Shown here: positions 50,709 to 59,655 of the stretch, one piece after another
How positions within the stretch are numbered: the stretch's first letter is position 1
Layout: every line of letters starts with the position of its first letter
Source of the DNA: Actinomycetota bacterium
GTDB lineage: Bacteria > Actinomycetota > UBA4738 > HRBIN12
Assembly: GCA_040881665.1 (NCBI GenBank)
Contig: JBBECT010000004.1
Span: 1 to 64,000, forward strand
Direction of reading: 5' to 3'
Length of the DNA stretch: 64,000 nt
Made by a program: the position numbers and the translations under genes
Notes under the pieces: generated by a model
What the model saw: only the letters and a program-made list of their open reading frames with translations
Databases searched by the model: none
What the model was told of the DNA's origin: nothing

Positions 50709-51734
50709 TCAGCCGTCGAGCGCCTCCAGGGAGCGCTGCGCGGGTCCATGGATCACCGTACCGTCCGTGGCGTATCGACTGCCGTGGCATGGACAATCCC
50801 AGGTGCGGTCGGCGTCGTTCCAGCCCACCGTGCACCCCATATGCGTGCACCTCGGGTTCAGCCGATGCGTCTTCCCGTCATCGTCGCGGAACACCGCGAC
50901 CCGCTTGCCGCCCTCGTCGAGGATCGCCCCGTGTCCTGGACCGATGTCTGCGGCCGAACGATCGATCGTCTTCACCACGAGCACGTCGGCGACACCCGCG
51001 TGGAGCACACGGCCGGGGACCGAACCGAAGACGCGTCGCGACATCCCCTTGTTGCCGACCACGACCAGGTCGGCGTGCACCCGTTCGGCGGCGTCGACGA
51101 TCGCCTGCGCGGGATCCCCCTCGGGAAGGATCAGGGGTTCGACCTGAAGGTCGTCCGCCCCGGCACGGGCCGTCTCTTCGACCCGGATCTTGCCGACGAG
51201 CGGATCGCCCACGAACACGAGGGAGACGGGCGCTCCGAACATCGTGGCGACGTCGAACGCGCGAAGACACGCGGCCGACGCGGTTGCGGAGCCGTCGGTG
51301 CCGGCGATCGCGTGCCGGTACCGCGGTCCCTCCGAACCGGTGTCGCCGGCCGTGTCGACCACGAGCACGTCGCAGGGCGCCTCGTGCGTCACACGATCGG
51401 GTACCCCGCCGAGCCGGAAGCGCGTCGCGGCATCGAGACCTCGGTTGCCGACGACGAGCAGGTCGGCTCCGTGGTCGACGCAGGCTGCGAGCAACGCATC
51501 GTGCGGATCGCCGCTGCGCAGCTCCGCCGTGGCCCGCACCTTCTTCACGGTCGCCGCATCGACGGCATGACCGAGCACGCCGCGCGCCAGTTGCTCCGTG
51601 AGCCCCCGGCCCCCGATCACGCAGATCACGACGAGCTCGGCGTCGAATCGCCGGGCGACCCTGATCGCGACATCACGCGCTTCGGTCGCGGACGCGGATC
51701 CGTCCGTACCAACGACGACGGTGCGGTAGCCCAT
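50709..51734 (-). CDS. Tandem universal-stress-protein domains fused to a bc1-type Rieske domain
   Basis: 341 residues, no signal peptide. USP1 ~1-130 and USP2 ~138-265, each with ATP-binding pattern (VGTDGSASATEA and GNRGLDAATRFRLGG; AGTDGSATASAA and GNKGMSRRVFGSVPG). Residues ~275-341 form a Rieske [2Fe-2S] domain with C296/H298 and C314/H317 as ligands, plus C301 and C316 placed as the disulfide of high-potential bc1-type Rieske proteins (CTHMGC and CPCHGS). The combination is unusual; it might couple stress or nucleotide sensing to redox state. It follows a membrane cupredoxin gene by 12 bases. ATG 51734. Confidence 0.88.
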   Translation of the reverse strand: MGYRTVVVGTDGSASATEARDVAIRVARRFDAELVVICVIGGRGLTEQLARGVLGHAVDAATVKKVRATAELRSGDPHDALLAACVDHGADLLVVGNRGLDAATRFRLGGVPDRVTHEAPCDVLVVDTAGDTGSEGPRYRHAIAGTDGSATASAACLRAFDVATMFGAPVSLVFVGDPLVGKIRVEETARAGADDLQVEPLILPEGDPAQAIVDAAERVHADLVVVGNKGMSRRVFGSVPGRVLHAGVADVLVVKTIDRSAADIGPGHGAILDEGGKRVAVFRDDDGKTHRLNPRCTHMGCTVGWNDADRTWDCPCHGSRYATDGTVIHGPAQRSLEALDG

Positions 51735-51746
51735 CCTCCCCGCCTC

Positions 51747-52556
51747 TCAGGCCACGGTCAGGGTGCCGGTCATGTCCGGATGCACATCACACACGAGCGT
51801 GTAGTCACCGGCCTGCAACGGCGGTACCTGATAGGTCTTCGTCGCGACGCCGTTGAACACCTCTCCGGTGAACACGGCTCCTCCGGCATCGTCTCCGATC
51901 GCGACGTTGTGCGGGACCCCGCTGTCCTGGTTGTCGAACACGAGGTTGAACCCCTCGCCCGCGGGTGCGGTGATGTCCGCCGGAACGAACGTGCTCACCT
52001 GCGCGGAGATCTCGACCACCGGCGAACCGTCATCGGGAACCGTGGCGGCGGCGGGTGCGGCCTCGGGTCCCGACGAGACGAAGAAGGGCAGTACCGGCTT
52101 CCAGAACATCATCGTGAGGATCAGCAGGAACCCGCCGAACCCGATCAAGGAGATCGTCCACCCCGTCGACGAGCGACGCAGCCTCGTGAACTCCTCCTCG
52201 GAGACCGTGTCCGATCCGTCTGCGCGGGAGGTCGCGACCAGGCCCAGCTTGCGGAAGTACGGACCCGCGATCGCGCTCATCAGCCCGAAGGTGACGAGCA
52301 ACAGGATCAGCGAGTACCAGATCCATCCTTCGCCCCACCAGTCGCCGTTGAACGCAGCGCCGACCCCGCCCATCAGCAGGAACAGCAAGGACACGTAGAA
52401 CGCCGGCATCGAGGTTCCGGAGATCTCGATCAGGTGCGTCACGCGCGCGGGGTCGCTCTCGGCCCGGATCCGCAGCAGCGCGAAGACCGATACCCCGTGC
52501 GAGGTGACGAGCCCGACCACCCCGAGGAGATGGACGAACACCCACCAGCGATACAC
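51747..52556 (-). CDS. Four-TM membrane protein with C-terminal cupredoxin domain
   Basis: 269 residues: four TM helices ~5-30, ~48-68, ~78-103 and ~132-158, the first with two His (FVHLLG, TSHGVS), then an extracytoplasmic cupredoxin domain ~175-269. Copper ligands: His in VPHNVAI and Cys, His, Met in CDVHPDM. Possibly a membrane redox carrier related to DUF2269-type proteins. Operon with the USP-Rieske gene (12-base gap). Confidence 0.85.
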   Translation of the reverse strand: MYRWWVFVHLLGVVGLVTSHGVSVFALLRIRAESDPARVTHLIEISGTSMPAFYVSLLFLLMGGVGAAFNGDWWGEGWIWYSLILLLVTFGLMSAIAGPYFRKLGLVATSRADGSDTVSEEEFTRLRRSSTGWTISLIGFGGFLLILTMMFWKPVLPFFVSSGPEAAPAAATVPDDGSPVVEISAQVSTFVPADITAPAGEGFNLVFDNQDSGVPHNVAIGDDAGGAVFTGEVFNGVATKTYQVPPLQAGDYTLVCDVHPDMTGTLTVA

Positions 52557-52609
52557 GACGGCGCCTCCCGTCCCCGGAGCGCGTTCGGCCCGGAGCGCGG
52601 GCCAGGGTA

Positions 52610-52816
52610 CTACTCCGAGCTCGTGCGCCCGGTCGCCTGCGGAGTCGGCGCGGGATCGGGGACGGGGGCCGGATCGGGCACCGGCGGCTGCGGGACCGGG
52701 TCGGGAGGTCCCGGCGGCTCGGGGTCGGGCCGACGGCCGGGACCCGGCGAGGGCTGCGGGGTCGGCGTGGGCGGCTGCGGGTCGGGCTGAGGGAGCGGAT
52801 CGCGTTCGACGATCAT
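52610..52816 (-). CDS. Proline-rich small protein coupled to upstream gene
   Basis: 68 residues, about one third Pro, with PTPTPQPSPGPG and PPVPDPAPVPDPAPTP repeats, no signal peptide. ATG 52816 overlaps the stop of the preceding gene in ATGA, supporting real translation. Probably disordered; the function is unknown. It could be an artefact of GC-rich repeats, but coupling argues against that. Confidence 0.5.
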   Translation of the reverse strand: MIVERDPLPQPDPQPPTPTPQPSPGPGRRPDPEPPGPPDPVPQPPVPDPAPVPDPAPTPQATGRTSSE

Positions 52817-53154
52817 CGGGACGGTCCCTCCTTGGACAGGGCGCGCTCCAACTGCGCCTTCGTCATCTTGGATCGGCCCTCGATACCGGCGTCGCGCGCC
52901 TCCTCGTAGAGCTGGTCGCGCGTCCGGCCACGTGGACCCGAGTGCGAGCGGAGCCCGCCGCGGCGTCCCGACGAGATGTCGTCGGTGGAGGTGCGGCTCG
53001 CCGTCTCGGACTCCCCCGCCCGGGCGCGCTCCTTGTTCACGGTTCGCGCGGCGATCTCTTCCGCCTCGTCTTCGCCACGGCCGTGTTCGGTCAGACCCTG
53101 CTTGATGTGCTCGTACTGACGTTCACGCTTGTCGTTCCAGGATCTCTGCGGCAT
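52813..53154 (-). CDS. Rho_N/ChaB-like 'plasmid stabilisation' protein
   Basis: 113 residues: PQRSWNDKRERQYEHIKQGL and EDEAEEIAARTVNKERARAG belong to a family often labelled plasmid stabilisation protein, and RTRDQLYEEARDAGIEGRSK with MTKAQLERAL is a Rho-N/SAP-like nucleic-acid-binding motif. Highly charged, cytoplasmic. Function unknown; chromosomal copies are common. Confidence 0.82.
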   Translation of the reverse strand: MPQRSWNDKRERQYEHIKQGLTEHGRGEDEAEEIAARTVNKERARAGESETASRTSTDDISSGRRGGLRSHSGPRGRTRDQLYEEARDAGIEGRSKMTKAQLERALSKEGPSR

Positions 53155-53275
53155 CGGTCACCACTCCTCGGGGACCGCGACGTTGCCCTGGGACAGCATG
53201 GCTGCCGCGGCCGTCGACTTTGCGTGCGATACCCGCGGCGGTCGGAGGGTGAAACCTACTCCCGGAACGCCCAGG

Positions 53276-55759
53276 TCAGCCGCGGAGTCGCTGCCCGGAG
53301 GGGTCGAAGAACGCCCTCGCCGAGACCGTGGCGAGAACCGCCTGCGCAGCGATCTCGACCTCGAACCTGCCCTCGTCGAGCCACGCGTCGGTGACCTCCG
53401 GTTCGGCGTTAACCCAACCGAGGCCGACACATCGATCGAGGGTCGCGCCGAACGCCGCAGACGTCACCTCGCCGACACGCTCGCCGTCGCGCAGGATCGA
53501 TTCGCCGTGGAAGGCGAGCCGCTCGGGATCGTCGATCCGAACGTGCACCAGGCGGCGGCGTCGCGGTTGGTCCTTCGCGGCCTCGGCGGCCGATCGACCG
53601 ACGAAGTCCGCGTCGCTGCGCAAGGACACCGTGAAACCGAGACCGGCCTCCCAGGGCGTATCCATCGGTCCGACGTCGTGACCCCAGTGGACGTACCCCT
53701 TCTCGCTGCGCAGCGCATCGAGCGCGTGGAACCCGGCATGCCGCAGGCCGAGATCGCGACCGGCCTCGAGGATCGCGTCGTAGACACCGGCCGCGAACTC
53801 TGTGGGCACGTAGAGCTCGTAGCCGAGCTCCCCGACGAAGGACAGGCGCAGCGCCGTCGCGCGGGACGTCCCGACGTCGAGGTCGACCGCCGCTCCCCAT
53901 CCGAACGCCGCGTTCGACACGTCAACGTCGGTGAGTCTCGCGAGCAGCTCGCGGGACCGCGGCCCCATGAACGCCAGCACGGCGAGTCCACTCGTCACGT
54001 CGGTGACCACCGCGTGCGTCCCCCGTGGGATCGATCGCTCGAGCAGGGTCCCGACTCGGAGCTGGGCGAGCGTGGGAGCCACGACGAGGAACCGATCGTC
54101 GCCGAGCCGCGTGACGGTGAGGTCCATCTCGATGCCGGCACGCTGGTTCAGCAGGCACGTGTAGACCACTCTGCCGTCCGGCACATCGACGTCGGCAGAG
54201 CATATCCACTGCAGAGCGGCGCATGCGTCGGAGCCCTGCACGAGGAACTTCGCATACGTCGACAGATCGAACAGGGCGACCCGTTCGCGAGCGGCGGCGC
54301 ACTCCTCGCGGACGACGTCGAACCAGTTCTGCCGGCCGAACGCGTATCGGTAAACGGGTTCGTCTCCCGGGTTGGCGAACCACATCGCCCGTTCCCATCC
54401 GGCCGCCTCGCCGAAGCAGGCGTTCGCTTCCGCCAGCCGCTCGTACAGGGGCGTCCGACGCACGCCGCGCGCGGCAGCGGGCTGCCAGTACGGCCAGTGC
54501 ATCCCGTAGAGCCGTCCGAGACTCTCGCGTGTGCGCTCGAACAGGTAGCGAGGGTTGTCCTGGAACCGCGCGACGCGAGCCGGGGACACCTCGACCAGGT
54601 CCTGCTGCGGCGCGCCGGCGACGATCCACTCGGCGAGCGCCTTGCCCGCGCCCGGACCGTAGATCACTCCCTGGGAGTTGAAGCCGCACGCGAGGAAGAA
54701 CCCGCGCAACCCCGGCGCCTCCCCGAGGTAGAAGTTCGCGTCGGGCGTGAAGCTCTCGGGGCCGTTGAGGAAGTACTCGAACCCACGGTCCTCCAACTCG
54801 GGGAGGCGCTGCTTCGCCCGGCCGAGCGGAAGCTGGAAGTGCTCCCAGTCGGCGCCGAACTCGGCGAACCCCTCGTGGGGGATCGACGCGACGGGGCGAG
54901 GCTTGCCGTCCGGTTCGAACGCTCCGACGATGAAGCGCCCTCGGTAGTGCCGCACGTAGAAGAAACCATCGAGATCGCGAAGGATCGGCAGCTCTTCGCG
55001 GGCTCCGGCCGTCGGTTCGCTCATCACGTACATGTGTTCCGCCGCGTACAGGGGCACGGTGACACCGACCGACCTCGCCAGCTGCCGCGCCCAGAGTCCC
55101 GCGGCGTTGACGACGATCTCGCCCTCGATCTCGCCGCGGTCGGTACGCACGCCCGTGACCGCTCCGTGCTCGACACGCACACCGGTCACCTCGACGCCCT
55201 CGAAGACGCGGACCCCTCCATCGATCGCACCCTTCGCGATCGCGAGCGCCGTGTCCCCCGGGTTCAGCGTGCCGTCCCCGGGGAACAGTGTTCCCCCGAC
55301 GAGATCGTCGATCGCTATGGGGGGCCACCAGGCCCGCAGCTCGTCCACCGACAGGATCTCCGCCTCGATCCCGAAGTCGCGGGCCATCGAGACCCCGTAG
55401 GAGATCTCGGTCATCCGCTCCGGCGTGCGCGCGACCGTCAACGCCCCGACGCGTTTGAACCCGGTGGGGACACCCGTCCGTTCGGTGAGGCGTTCGTACA
55501 GGATCGGCGCGTAGCTCGACATCGCGGTGAGCGCGTGCGTCGGCCGGACCTGGGCCACCAGCCCGGCCGCGTGCCAAGAGGTTCCCGAGGAGAGCCTGCC
55601 GCGCTCGAGGAGCACGACGTCGCTCCACCCGAGCTCGGCGAGGTGATAAGCGACCGACGCGCCGGCGATACCGCCGCCGACGATCACGACTCGAGCGCGG
55701 GAGGGAAGCTCCCCGGCGTCTGCGCCGCCGAACACCTCGGCGCCACGCTTGGACATCAT
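53276..55759 (-). CDS. Dimethylglycine/sarcosine dehydrogenase-like flavoprotein with GcvT domain
   Basis: 827 residues. N-terminal FAD oxidoreductase ~20-400: GGGIAG 28-33 and SGTSWHAAGL, where H63 is the position that binds FAD covalently in relatives. C-terminal GcvT/aminomethyltransferase region ~430-827 (WFDVVREECAAARERVALFD, LSFVGELGYELYVP, ALRSEKGYVHWGHD) transfers the one-carbon unit to THF. Together these oxidatively demethylate N-methylated glycines. It fits the Rieske oxygenase and FdhA into a betaine-type pathway. ATG 55759 or 55756; a longer frame upstream is not coding. Divergent from the acetyltransferase-like gene. Confidence 0.9.
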   Translation of the reverse strand: MMSKRGAEVFGGADAGELPSRARVVIVGGGIAGASVAYHLAELGWSDVVLLERGRLSSGTSWHAAGLVAQVRPTHALTAMSSYAPILYERLTERTGVPTGFKRVGALTVARTPERMTEISYGVSMARDFGIEAEILSVDELRAWWPPIAIDDLVGGTLFPGDGTLNPGDTALAIAKGAIDGGVRVFEGVEVTGVRVEHGAVTGVRTDRGEIEGEIVVNAAGLWARQLARSVGVTVPLYAAEHMYVMSEPTAGAREELPILRDLDGFFYVRHYRGRFIVGAFEPDGKPRPVASIPHEGFAEFGADWEHFQLPLGRAKQRLPELEDRGFEYFLNGPESFTPDANFYLGEAPGLRGFFLACGFNSQGVIYGPGAGKALAEWIVAGAPQQDLVEVSPARVARFQDNPRYLFERTRESLGRLYGMHWPYWQPAAARGVRRTPLYERLAEANACFGEAAGWERAMWFANPGDEPVYRYAFGRQNWFDVVREECAAARERVALFDLSTYAKFLVQGSDACAALQWICSADVDVPDGRVVYTCLLNQRAGIEMDLTVTRLGDDRFLVVAPTLAQLRVGTLLERSIPRGTHAVVTDVTSGLAVLAFMGPRSRELLARLTDVDVSNAAFGWGAAVDLDVGTSRATALRLSFVGELGYELYVPTEFAAGVYDAILEAGRDLGLRHAGFHALDALRSEKGYVHWGHDVGPMDTPWEAGLGFTVSLRSDADFVGRSAAEAAKDQPRRRRLVHVRIDDPERLAFHGESILRDGERVGEVTSAAFGATLDRCVGLGWVNAEPEVTDAWLDEGRFEVEIAAQAVLATVSARAFFDPSGQRLRG

Positions 55760-55828
55760 GTTCTCGGGGTCGGGCACCTGGTTCCTCTCGATCCGAGCCG
55801 CGGCCGGACGGCAGGGTACCGTTCGGGA

Positions 55829-56938
55829 GTGGCCCTCACCTACCCGCCCGGCGACATCAGGGGCGACGCGGACCCCGCGGAACACGAGGTCGTCGCGGCG
55901 GCGGATCCGGTCGCCGACGACGCTCCGATCGAGATCGCGTTCCTCGAGCCGGTCCAGGCGAGCGAGCTCTCCGGCGCGATCTGGAGAAGCTACGGCGCTT
56001 CTTACGATGCCGATTGGGTCTACCGCCCGGACGAGATCGAGCGACGACTCCGGTCGAGGCTCCTCCGCTCGATCGTGGCGCGCGATGCGGGTTCCCCGAC
56101 GCGACCGGTCGTCGGACACCTGGCGCTGACGCTGCGCTCCGCGGATGCGCACGTGGGCGAATCCGGTCAGGCCGTCGTCGATCCGCGGTGGCGCGGACAC
56201 CACCTGTTCACGACCCTGAAGCGCACCCTCGCCGACACGATGCGGGGCGAGGGGCTGGCCGGGATGTTCAGCGAGGCGACCGCGGCCCACCCCTACAGCC
56301 AGAAGGCGAACGTGGCGCTCGGGGCGCAGGAGACCGGGATCCTGGTGGGTTACATCCCTACGAGCGTCGAGTACGCGGCGATCGACGCGACGCCGGAGCA
56401 TCGGCGGTCCGTGGTGCTCTACTACCTGAAGCTCAACGACGGTCCCGACCGGTGGCTGTATCCCCCTCCGCACCACCACGCGATCGTGTCGAGGATCGTC
56501 GAGCGCGCGGGATTGCACGGCCGCGTCCGAGAGCCTCCCGGCCGGGACGACGCCGGCCACCCGAACGCGTCCTCCACGCGGCTGTCCGAGACCGTCCGCA
56601 CCGATCACGACGCCGGCTTCGTCACCATCGAGGAGGTCGGACCTGACCTGGTCGAGACGGTCGAGACGCATCTCGCGCGCGAGCGAAGCCGGGGGCTCGC
56701 GTGTAGCTACGTCGACCTTCCGCTGGAGGACCCCGGCACCGCGGTGCACGGCGAGCGCCTTCGCGGTGCGGGCCTGCGGTTCGGCGGTGTGTTCCCGAAC
56801 GCTCGCACGGCCGGGGACGTCCTGCGCCTGCAGTACCTGCACGACGCCAGTCCCGAGATCGCCGACATCCACCTCGCGAGCGAGGGCGGGAGGGAATTGC
56901 TGGACTACGTGGTGTCCGACACGCGCGAGGGGTCCTGA
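55829..56938 (+). CDS. GNAT-like acyltransferase
   Basis: 369 residues with a GNAT-type core: ELSGAIWRSYGASYDADWVY, VVGHLALTLRSADAHVGESG and VVDPRWRGHHLFTTLKRTLA, where the R-x-x-G-x-[LI]-type acetyl-CoA loop is RWRGHHLF. The C-terminal ~150 residues form a second, degenerate domain. Substrate unknown. GTG 55829, divergent from the dehydrogenase gene with 69 bases between. Confidence 0.7.
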   Translation: MALTYPPGDIRGDADPAEHEVVAAADPVADDAPIEIAFLEPVQASELSGAIWRSYGASYDADWVYRPDEIERRLRSRLLRSIVARDAGSPTRPVVGHLALTLRSADAHVGESGQAVVDPRWRGHHLFTTLKRTLADTMRGEGLAGMFSEATAAHPYSQKANVALGAQETGILVGYIPTSVEYAAIDATPEHRRSVVLYYLKLNDGPDRWLYPPPHHHAIVSRIVERAGLHGRVREPPGRDDAGHPNASSTRLSETVRTDHDAGFVTIEEVGPDLVETVETHLARERSRGLACSYVDLPLEDPGTAVHGERLRGAGLRFGGVFPNARTAGDVLRLQYLHDASPEIADIHLASEGGRELLDYVVSDTREGS

Positions 56939-56970
56939 CGCGTGGCTCCGGCACCGGCTAGTCTCCCCCC

Positions 56971-57279
56971 ATGCGCGAGGGAGCGGGTATCGGGCTCGCG
57001 ATCGGGATCGCGGCGGTGGCCTTCTTCGCCACCCTCCCGTTCGTGATCGTCGTGCTCTTCTGGTTGTTCACGAGCGGCGTGGCGTTCGCGCGCAGCAACG
57101 ACCCGGCCGCCACGAGCGCGCCCGCGCTGCTCATCGGGCTCGCCTCGATCGTCCTTCTGCTCACCACGGGCCTGGCCGCGACCTTCGCGCTGATCGGCCG
57201 CTCGCTGACACCGCCGGGGAAGAAGCGGCGCGAGAAGGCCGAGAAGGCCGAAGCGGCGCGGGCCTCGACGGCGAGCTAA
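56971..57279 (+). CDS. Two-TM hypothetical protein
   Basis: 102 residues: TM helices ~7-36 (GLAIGIAAVAFFATLPFVIV) and ~50-76 (LLIGLASIVLLLTTGLAATF), then a Lys/Arg/Glu-rich tail (PGKKRREKAEKAEAARA). No family recognised. 32 bases after the acyltransferase stop, same strand. Confidence 0.65.
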   Translation: MREGAGIGLAIGIAAVAFFATLPFVIVVLFWLFTSGVAFARSNDPAATSAPALLIGLASIVLLLTTGLAATFALIGRSLTPPGKKRREKAEKAEAARASTAS

Positions 57280-57305
57280 CCCCGCCGCCGGTCGCCTCGC
57301 GGTCG

Positions 57306-59201
57306 CTACCGGTCGCCGGCCCGCCGCGCGGACTCGACGACCTCGGCGGCCAGATCGAACCGGCCGAACTGCGGCATCAGGTAGACCCCGGCCACAGCAG
57401 GATGCACCGCGAGCTCCTCGACGAGCTCGGTCGCCATCGCAAGCCCCTCCGCGGCATGGTCCGCCTTCCGGATCCGGTCGAGCACCTCGGGGGGGATCAC
57501 GACACCGGGCACCTCATTGTGGATGAACTCGGCATGTCTGCGGGACGCGAGCGGCAACACGCCCGCGAGGATCCGCAGCGAGAGCTCTCCGTGTCGCGCC
57601 TCGTAGGCATCGACGAGGCGCTCGAGCGGTCCGAGTGAATACATCGGCTGCGACAGCGCGAACCGGGCTCCCGCATCCACCTTCTTCCTCAGCAGCTTCA
57701 CTTCGCGACCGAGGTCCGGAGCCGACGGGCTCAAGGCGCACCCCACGAGGAACCGCGTCGGCTCGCCGATCGAGGAGCCGGCGTGATCGCTCCCGGCGTT
57801 GAACCCGCCGGTGACCAGAGCCATCAAGCCCGTCGGCGTCACGTCGATCGCATCCGTCCCGTGAGGGTAGTCCCCGATCGTGACCGGGTCGCCGAGGCAG
57901 ACGAACAGGTTCCGGACGCCGAGCGCGTGGATCGCGAGCAGATCACCCTGGAGCCGGAGCAGGTTCCGGCCGCGCGTGGGGAAGTGCAGCACCGTCTCGA
58001 CACCCACGCGTTCCTCGATCGCGCGGCACGCGGCCCACGGACTCATCCGCATCTTCGCCATCGGTGAGTCGGCGACGTCGATCACGTCCGCTCCCGCCTG
58101 GACGAGGGTCTGCGCCGCAGCCACGAGCCGAGCGGGCGAGTGCGAACGTGGCGGCTCCATCTCGACGGCGATCGTCCAGTCGTCGCGGTCGAGTCTGCGT
58201 TCGAGCGCGGAGGCCGTGTCGTCCGATACCCCGGCGGAAGCGACGGGTGGCGGATCCTCGACGAGCCGCACGTCCGCCCGCGTGTCCGCCCGGACGTCCG
58301 AATGGCGTTCGGCCGGCCCTCGCTCGAGGGCGTCGGCCATGGCCCCCACGTGCTCCGGACCCGTACCGCAGCATCCGCCGAGAACGGCGACCCCCTCCTC
58401 GATCAGATTCCGCGCGAGCTCGCCGAAGTAGCCGGGCGTCGCCGGGTACAGGAACCGGCCACCGATCTGCTGCGGGCCACCGGCGTTCGGCTTGGCGAGC
58501 AACGGGACCGACCCGACCGATCCCCGGATCCGCCTGATCACGCGGAGCGCCTGCGCGGGACCCTGTCCGCAGTTGACACCGATCGCGTCCACATCGAGCT
58601 CACGCAGTCGGGCGGCGACCTCATCGGGCGGAGAGCCGAGCGGTGTTCGGTCGTCGGTCGTGAACGTGGCGGACGCGACGAGGGGAACCCCGGGCGCGAC
58701 CGATCGAACGGCGAGCACCGCTTGCTCGAGCTCGACGAGATCGGTCTGGGTCTCGACCACGAACAGATCGACCCCGGCGGACGCCAGGGCAGCCGCCTGC
58801 TCGGCGTACGCCTCCCGGGCCTCCTCGCTCCGCACTCGCCCGTACGGCGCCAGCCACACACCGAGCGGACCGATCGAGCCCGCGACCGAAACACCTTCGG
58901 CCTCGACCGCCTCGCGGGCGATCGCGACGGCGGCCTCCGCGAGCTCGGCGACGCGTTCTGCCCGAACCCCGTGCCGTGCGAGCTTGAAACGATTCCCTCC
59001 GAAGGAGTTCGTCCACACGACCCGAGCACCTGCCTGGACGAAAGACCGGTGGACCGACCGGACCAGGTCGGGCTGCTCCACGTTGAGTTCTTCGAAGCAC
59101 GCGTCGAAGGGGATCCCGCGGTCGGCCAACGACGTTGCGAGCCCGCCGTCGGCGAGCAGGGGCCCTGCCCGCAGCAGGTCGGCGAACGCAGCGCGGTCCA
59201 T
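57306..59201 (-). CDS. Bifunctional homocysteine S-methyltransferase / methylenetetrahydrofolate reductase
   Basis: 631 residues. N-terminal ~1-290 homocysteine methyltransferase with the zinc cysteines C211 (GVNCGQGP) and C277/C278 (LGGCCGTGPEH). C-terminal ~335-631 MTHFR barrel (WTIAVEMEPPRSHSPARLVA, VLHFPTRGRNLLRLQGDLLA, LFVCLGDPVTIGDYP). The fusion (YitJ type) makes 5-methyl-THF and/or transfers methyl groups to homocysteine to give methionine. No riboswitch precedes it in the 48 bases to the divergent PPOX gene. ATG 59201. Confidence 0.92.
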   Translation of the reverse strand: MDRAAFADLLRAGPLLADGGLATSLADRGIPFDACFEELNVEQPDLVRSVHRSFVQAGARVVWTNSFGGNRFKLARHGVRAERVAELAEAAVAIAREAVEAEGVSVAGSIGPLGVWLAPYGRVRSEEAREAYAEQAAALASAGVDLFVVETQTDLVELEQAVLAVRSVAPGVPLVASATFTTDDRTPLGSPPDEVAARLRELDVDAIGVNCGQGPAQALRVIRRIRGSVGSVPLLAKPNAGGPQQIGGRFLYPATPGYFGELARNLIEEGVAVLGGCCGTGPEHVGAMADALERGPAERHSDVRADTRADVRLVEDPPPVASAGVSDDTASALERRLDRDDWTIAVEMEPPRSHSPARLVAAAQTLVQAGADVIDVADSPMAKMRMSPWAACRAIEERVGVETVLHFPTRGRNLLRLQGDLLAIHALGVRNLFVCLGDPVTIGDYPHGTDAIDVTPTGLMALVTGGFNAGSDHAGSSIGEPTRFLVGCALSPSAPDLGREVKLLRKKVDAGARFALSQPMYSLGPLERLVDAYEARHGELSLRILAGVLPLASRRHAEFIHNEVPGVVIPPEVLDRIRKADHAAEGLAMATELVEELAVHPAVAGVYLMPQFGRFDLAAEVVESARRAGDR

Positions 59202-59249
59202 CGCTCGATGCTCCCATACGATGGGAACGCCGAACGACGGGAGAAGGCG

Positions 59250-59633
59250 ATGCTGACCGACGAGGACCGTGCACTGTTGAAAGGCAAGAACTTCGGGGGC
59301 CTCAGCACAATGATGCCCGACGGATCACCGCAGACCACGATCGTGTGGATCGACACCGACGGCGAACACGTGCTCGTCAACACCGCGGAGGGACGCGTCA
59401 AGCTGAACAACATCGAGCGTGATCCGCGCGTCGCACTGGCGGTCTACGAACACGACGACCCCTACCGACAACTCGCGATCCGCGGGCGCGTCGTCGACAT
59501 CACGCGCGAAGGCGCGGAAGCGAACATCGACGCACTCGCGCAACGGTACCTCGGGACCGAGCGCTACCCGTGGCGCAGCGAGGGCGAACACCGCATCCTG
59601 CTGAAGATCCTGCCGGAGAAGATCGTGCGCTGA
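59250..59633 (+). CDS. PPOX-class (F420/FMN) oxidoreductase
   Basis: 127-residue split-barrel protein: LKGKNFGGLSTMMPDGSPQT, VWIDTDGEHVLVNTAEGRVK and DPYRQLAIRGRVVDITREGA are typical of PPOX-class F420-dependent enzymes, which reduce or oxidise small substrates or bind biliverdin. ATG 59250, GAGAAGG upstream. Confidence 0.88.
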   Translation: MLTDEDRALLKGKNFGGLSTMMPDGSPQTTIVWIDTDGEHVLVNTAEGRVKLNNIERDPRVALAVYEHDDPYRQLAIRGRVVDITREGAEANIDALAQRYLGTERYPWRSEGEHRILLKILPEKIVR

Positions 59634-59655
59634 CCTCGGACACGCCCGAGCCGAG

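Noticed and set aside
52640-52800. GGGNCGGG-type repeats as a possible structural DNA element
   Set aside because: The periodicity is explained by Pro-rich codons of the coupled small protein; nothing further is needed.
53129-55828. Plus-strand frame that would extend the acyltransferase by 900 codons
   Set aside because: It runs antisense through the whole dimethylglycine-dehydrogenase-like gene; the GNAT protein has its own GTG start at 55829.
55760-56872. N-terminal extension of the dimethylglycine-dehydrogenase-like gene
   Set aside because: Antisense to the acyltransferase and compositionally a shadow; the FAD motif begins shortly after ATG 55759.
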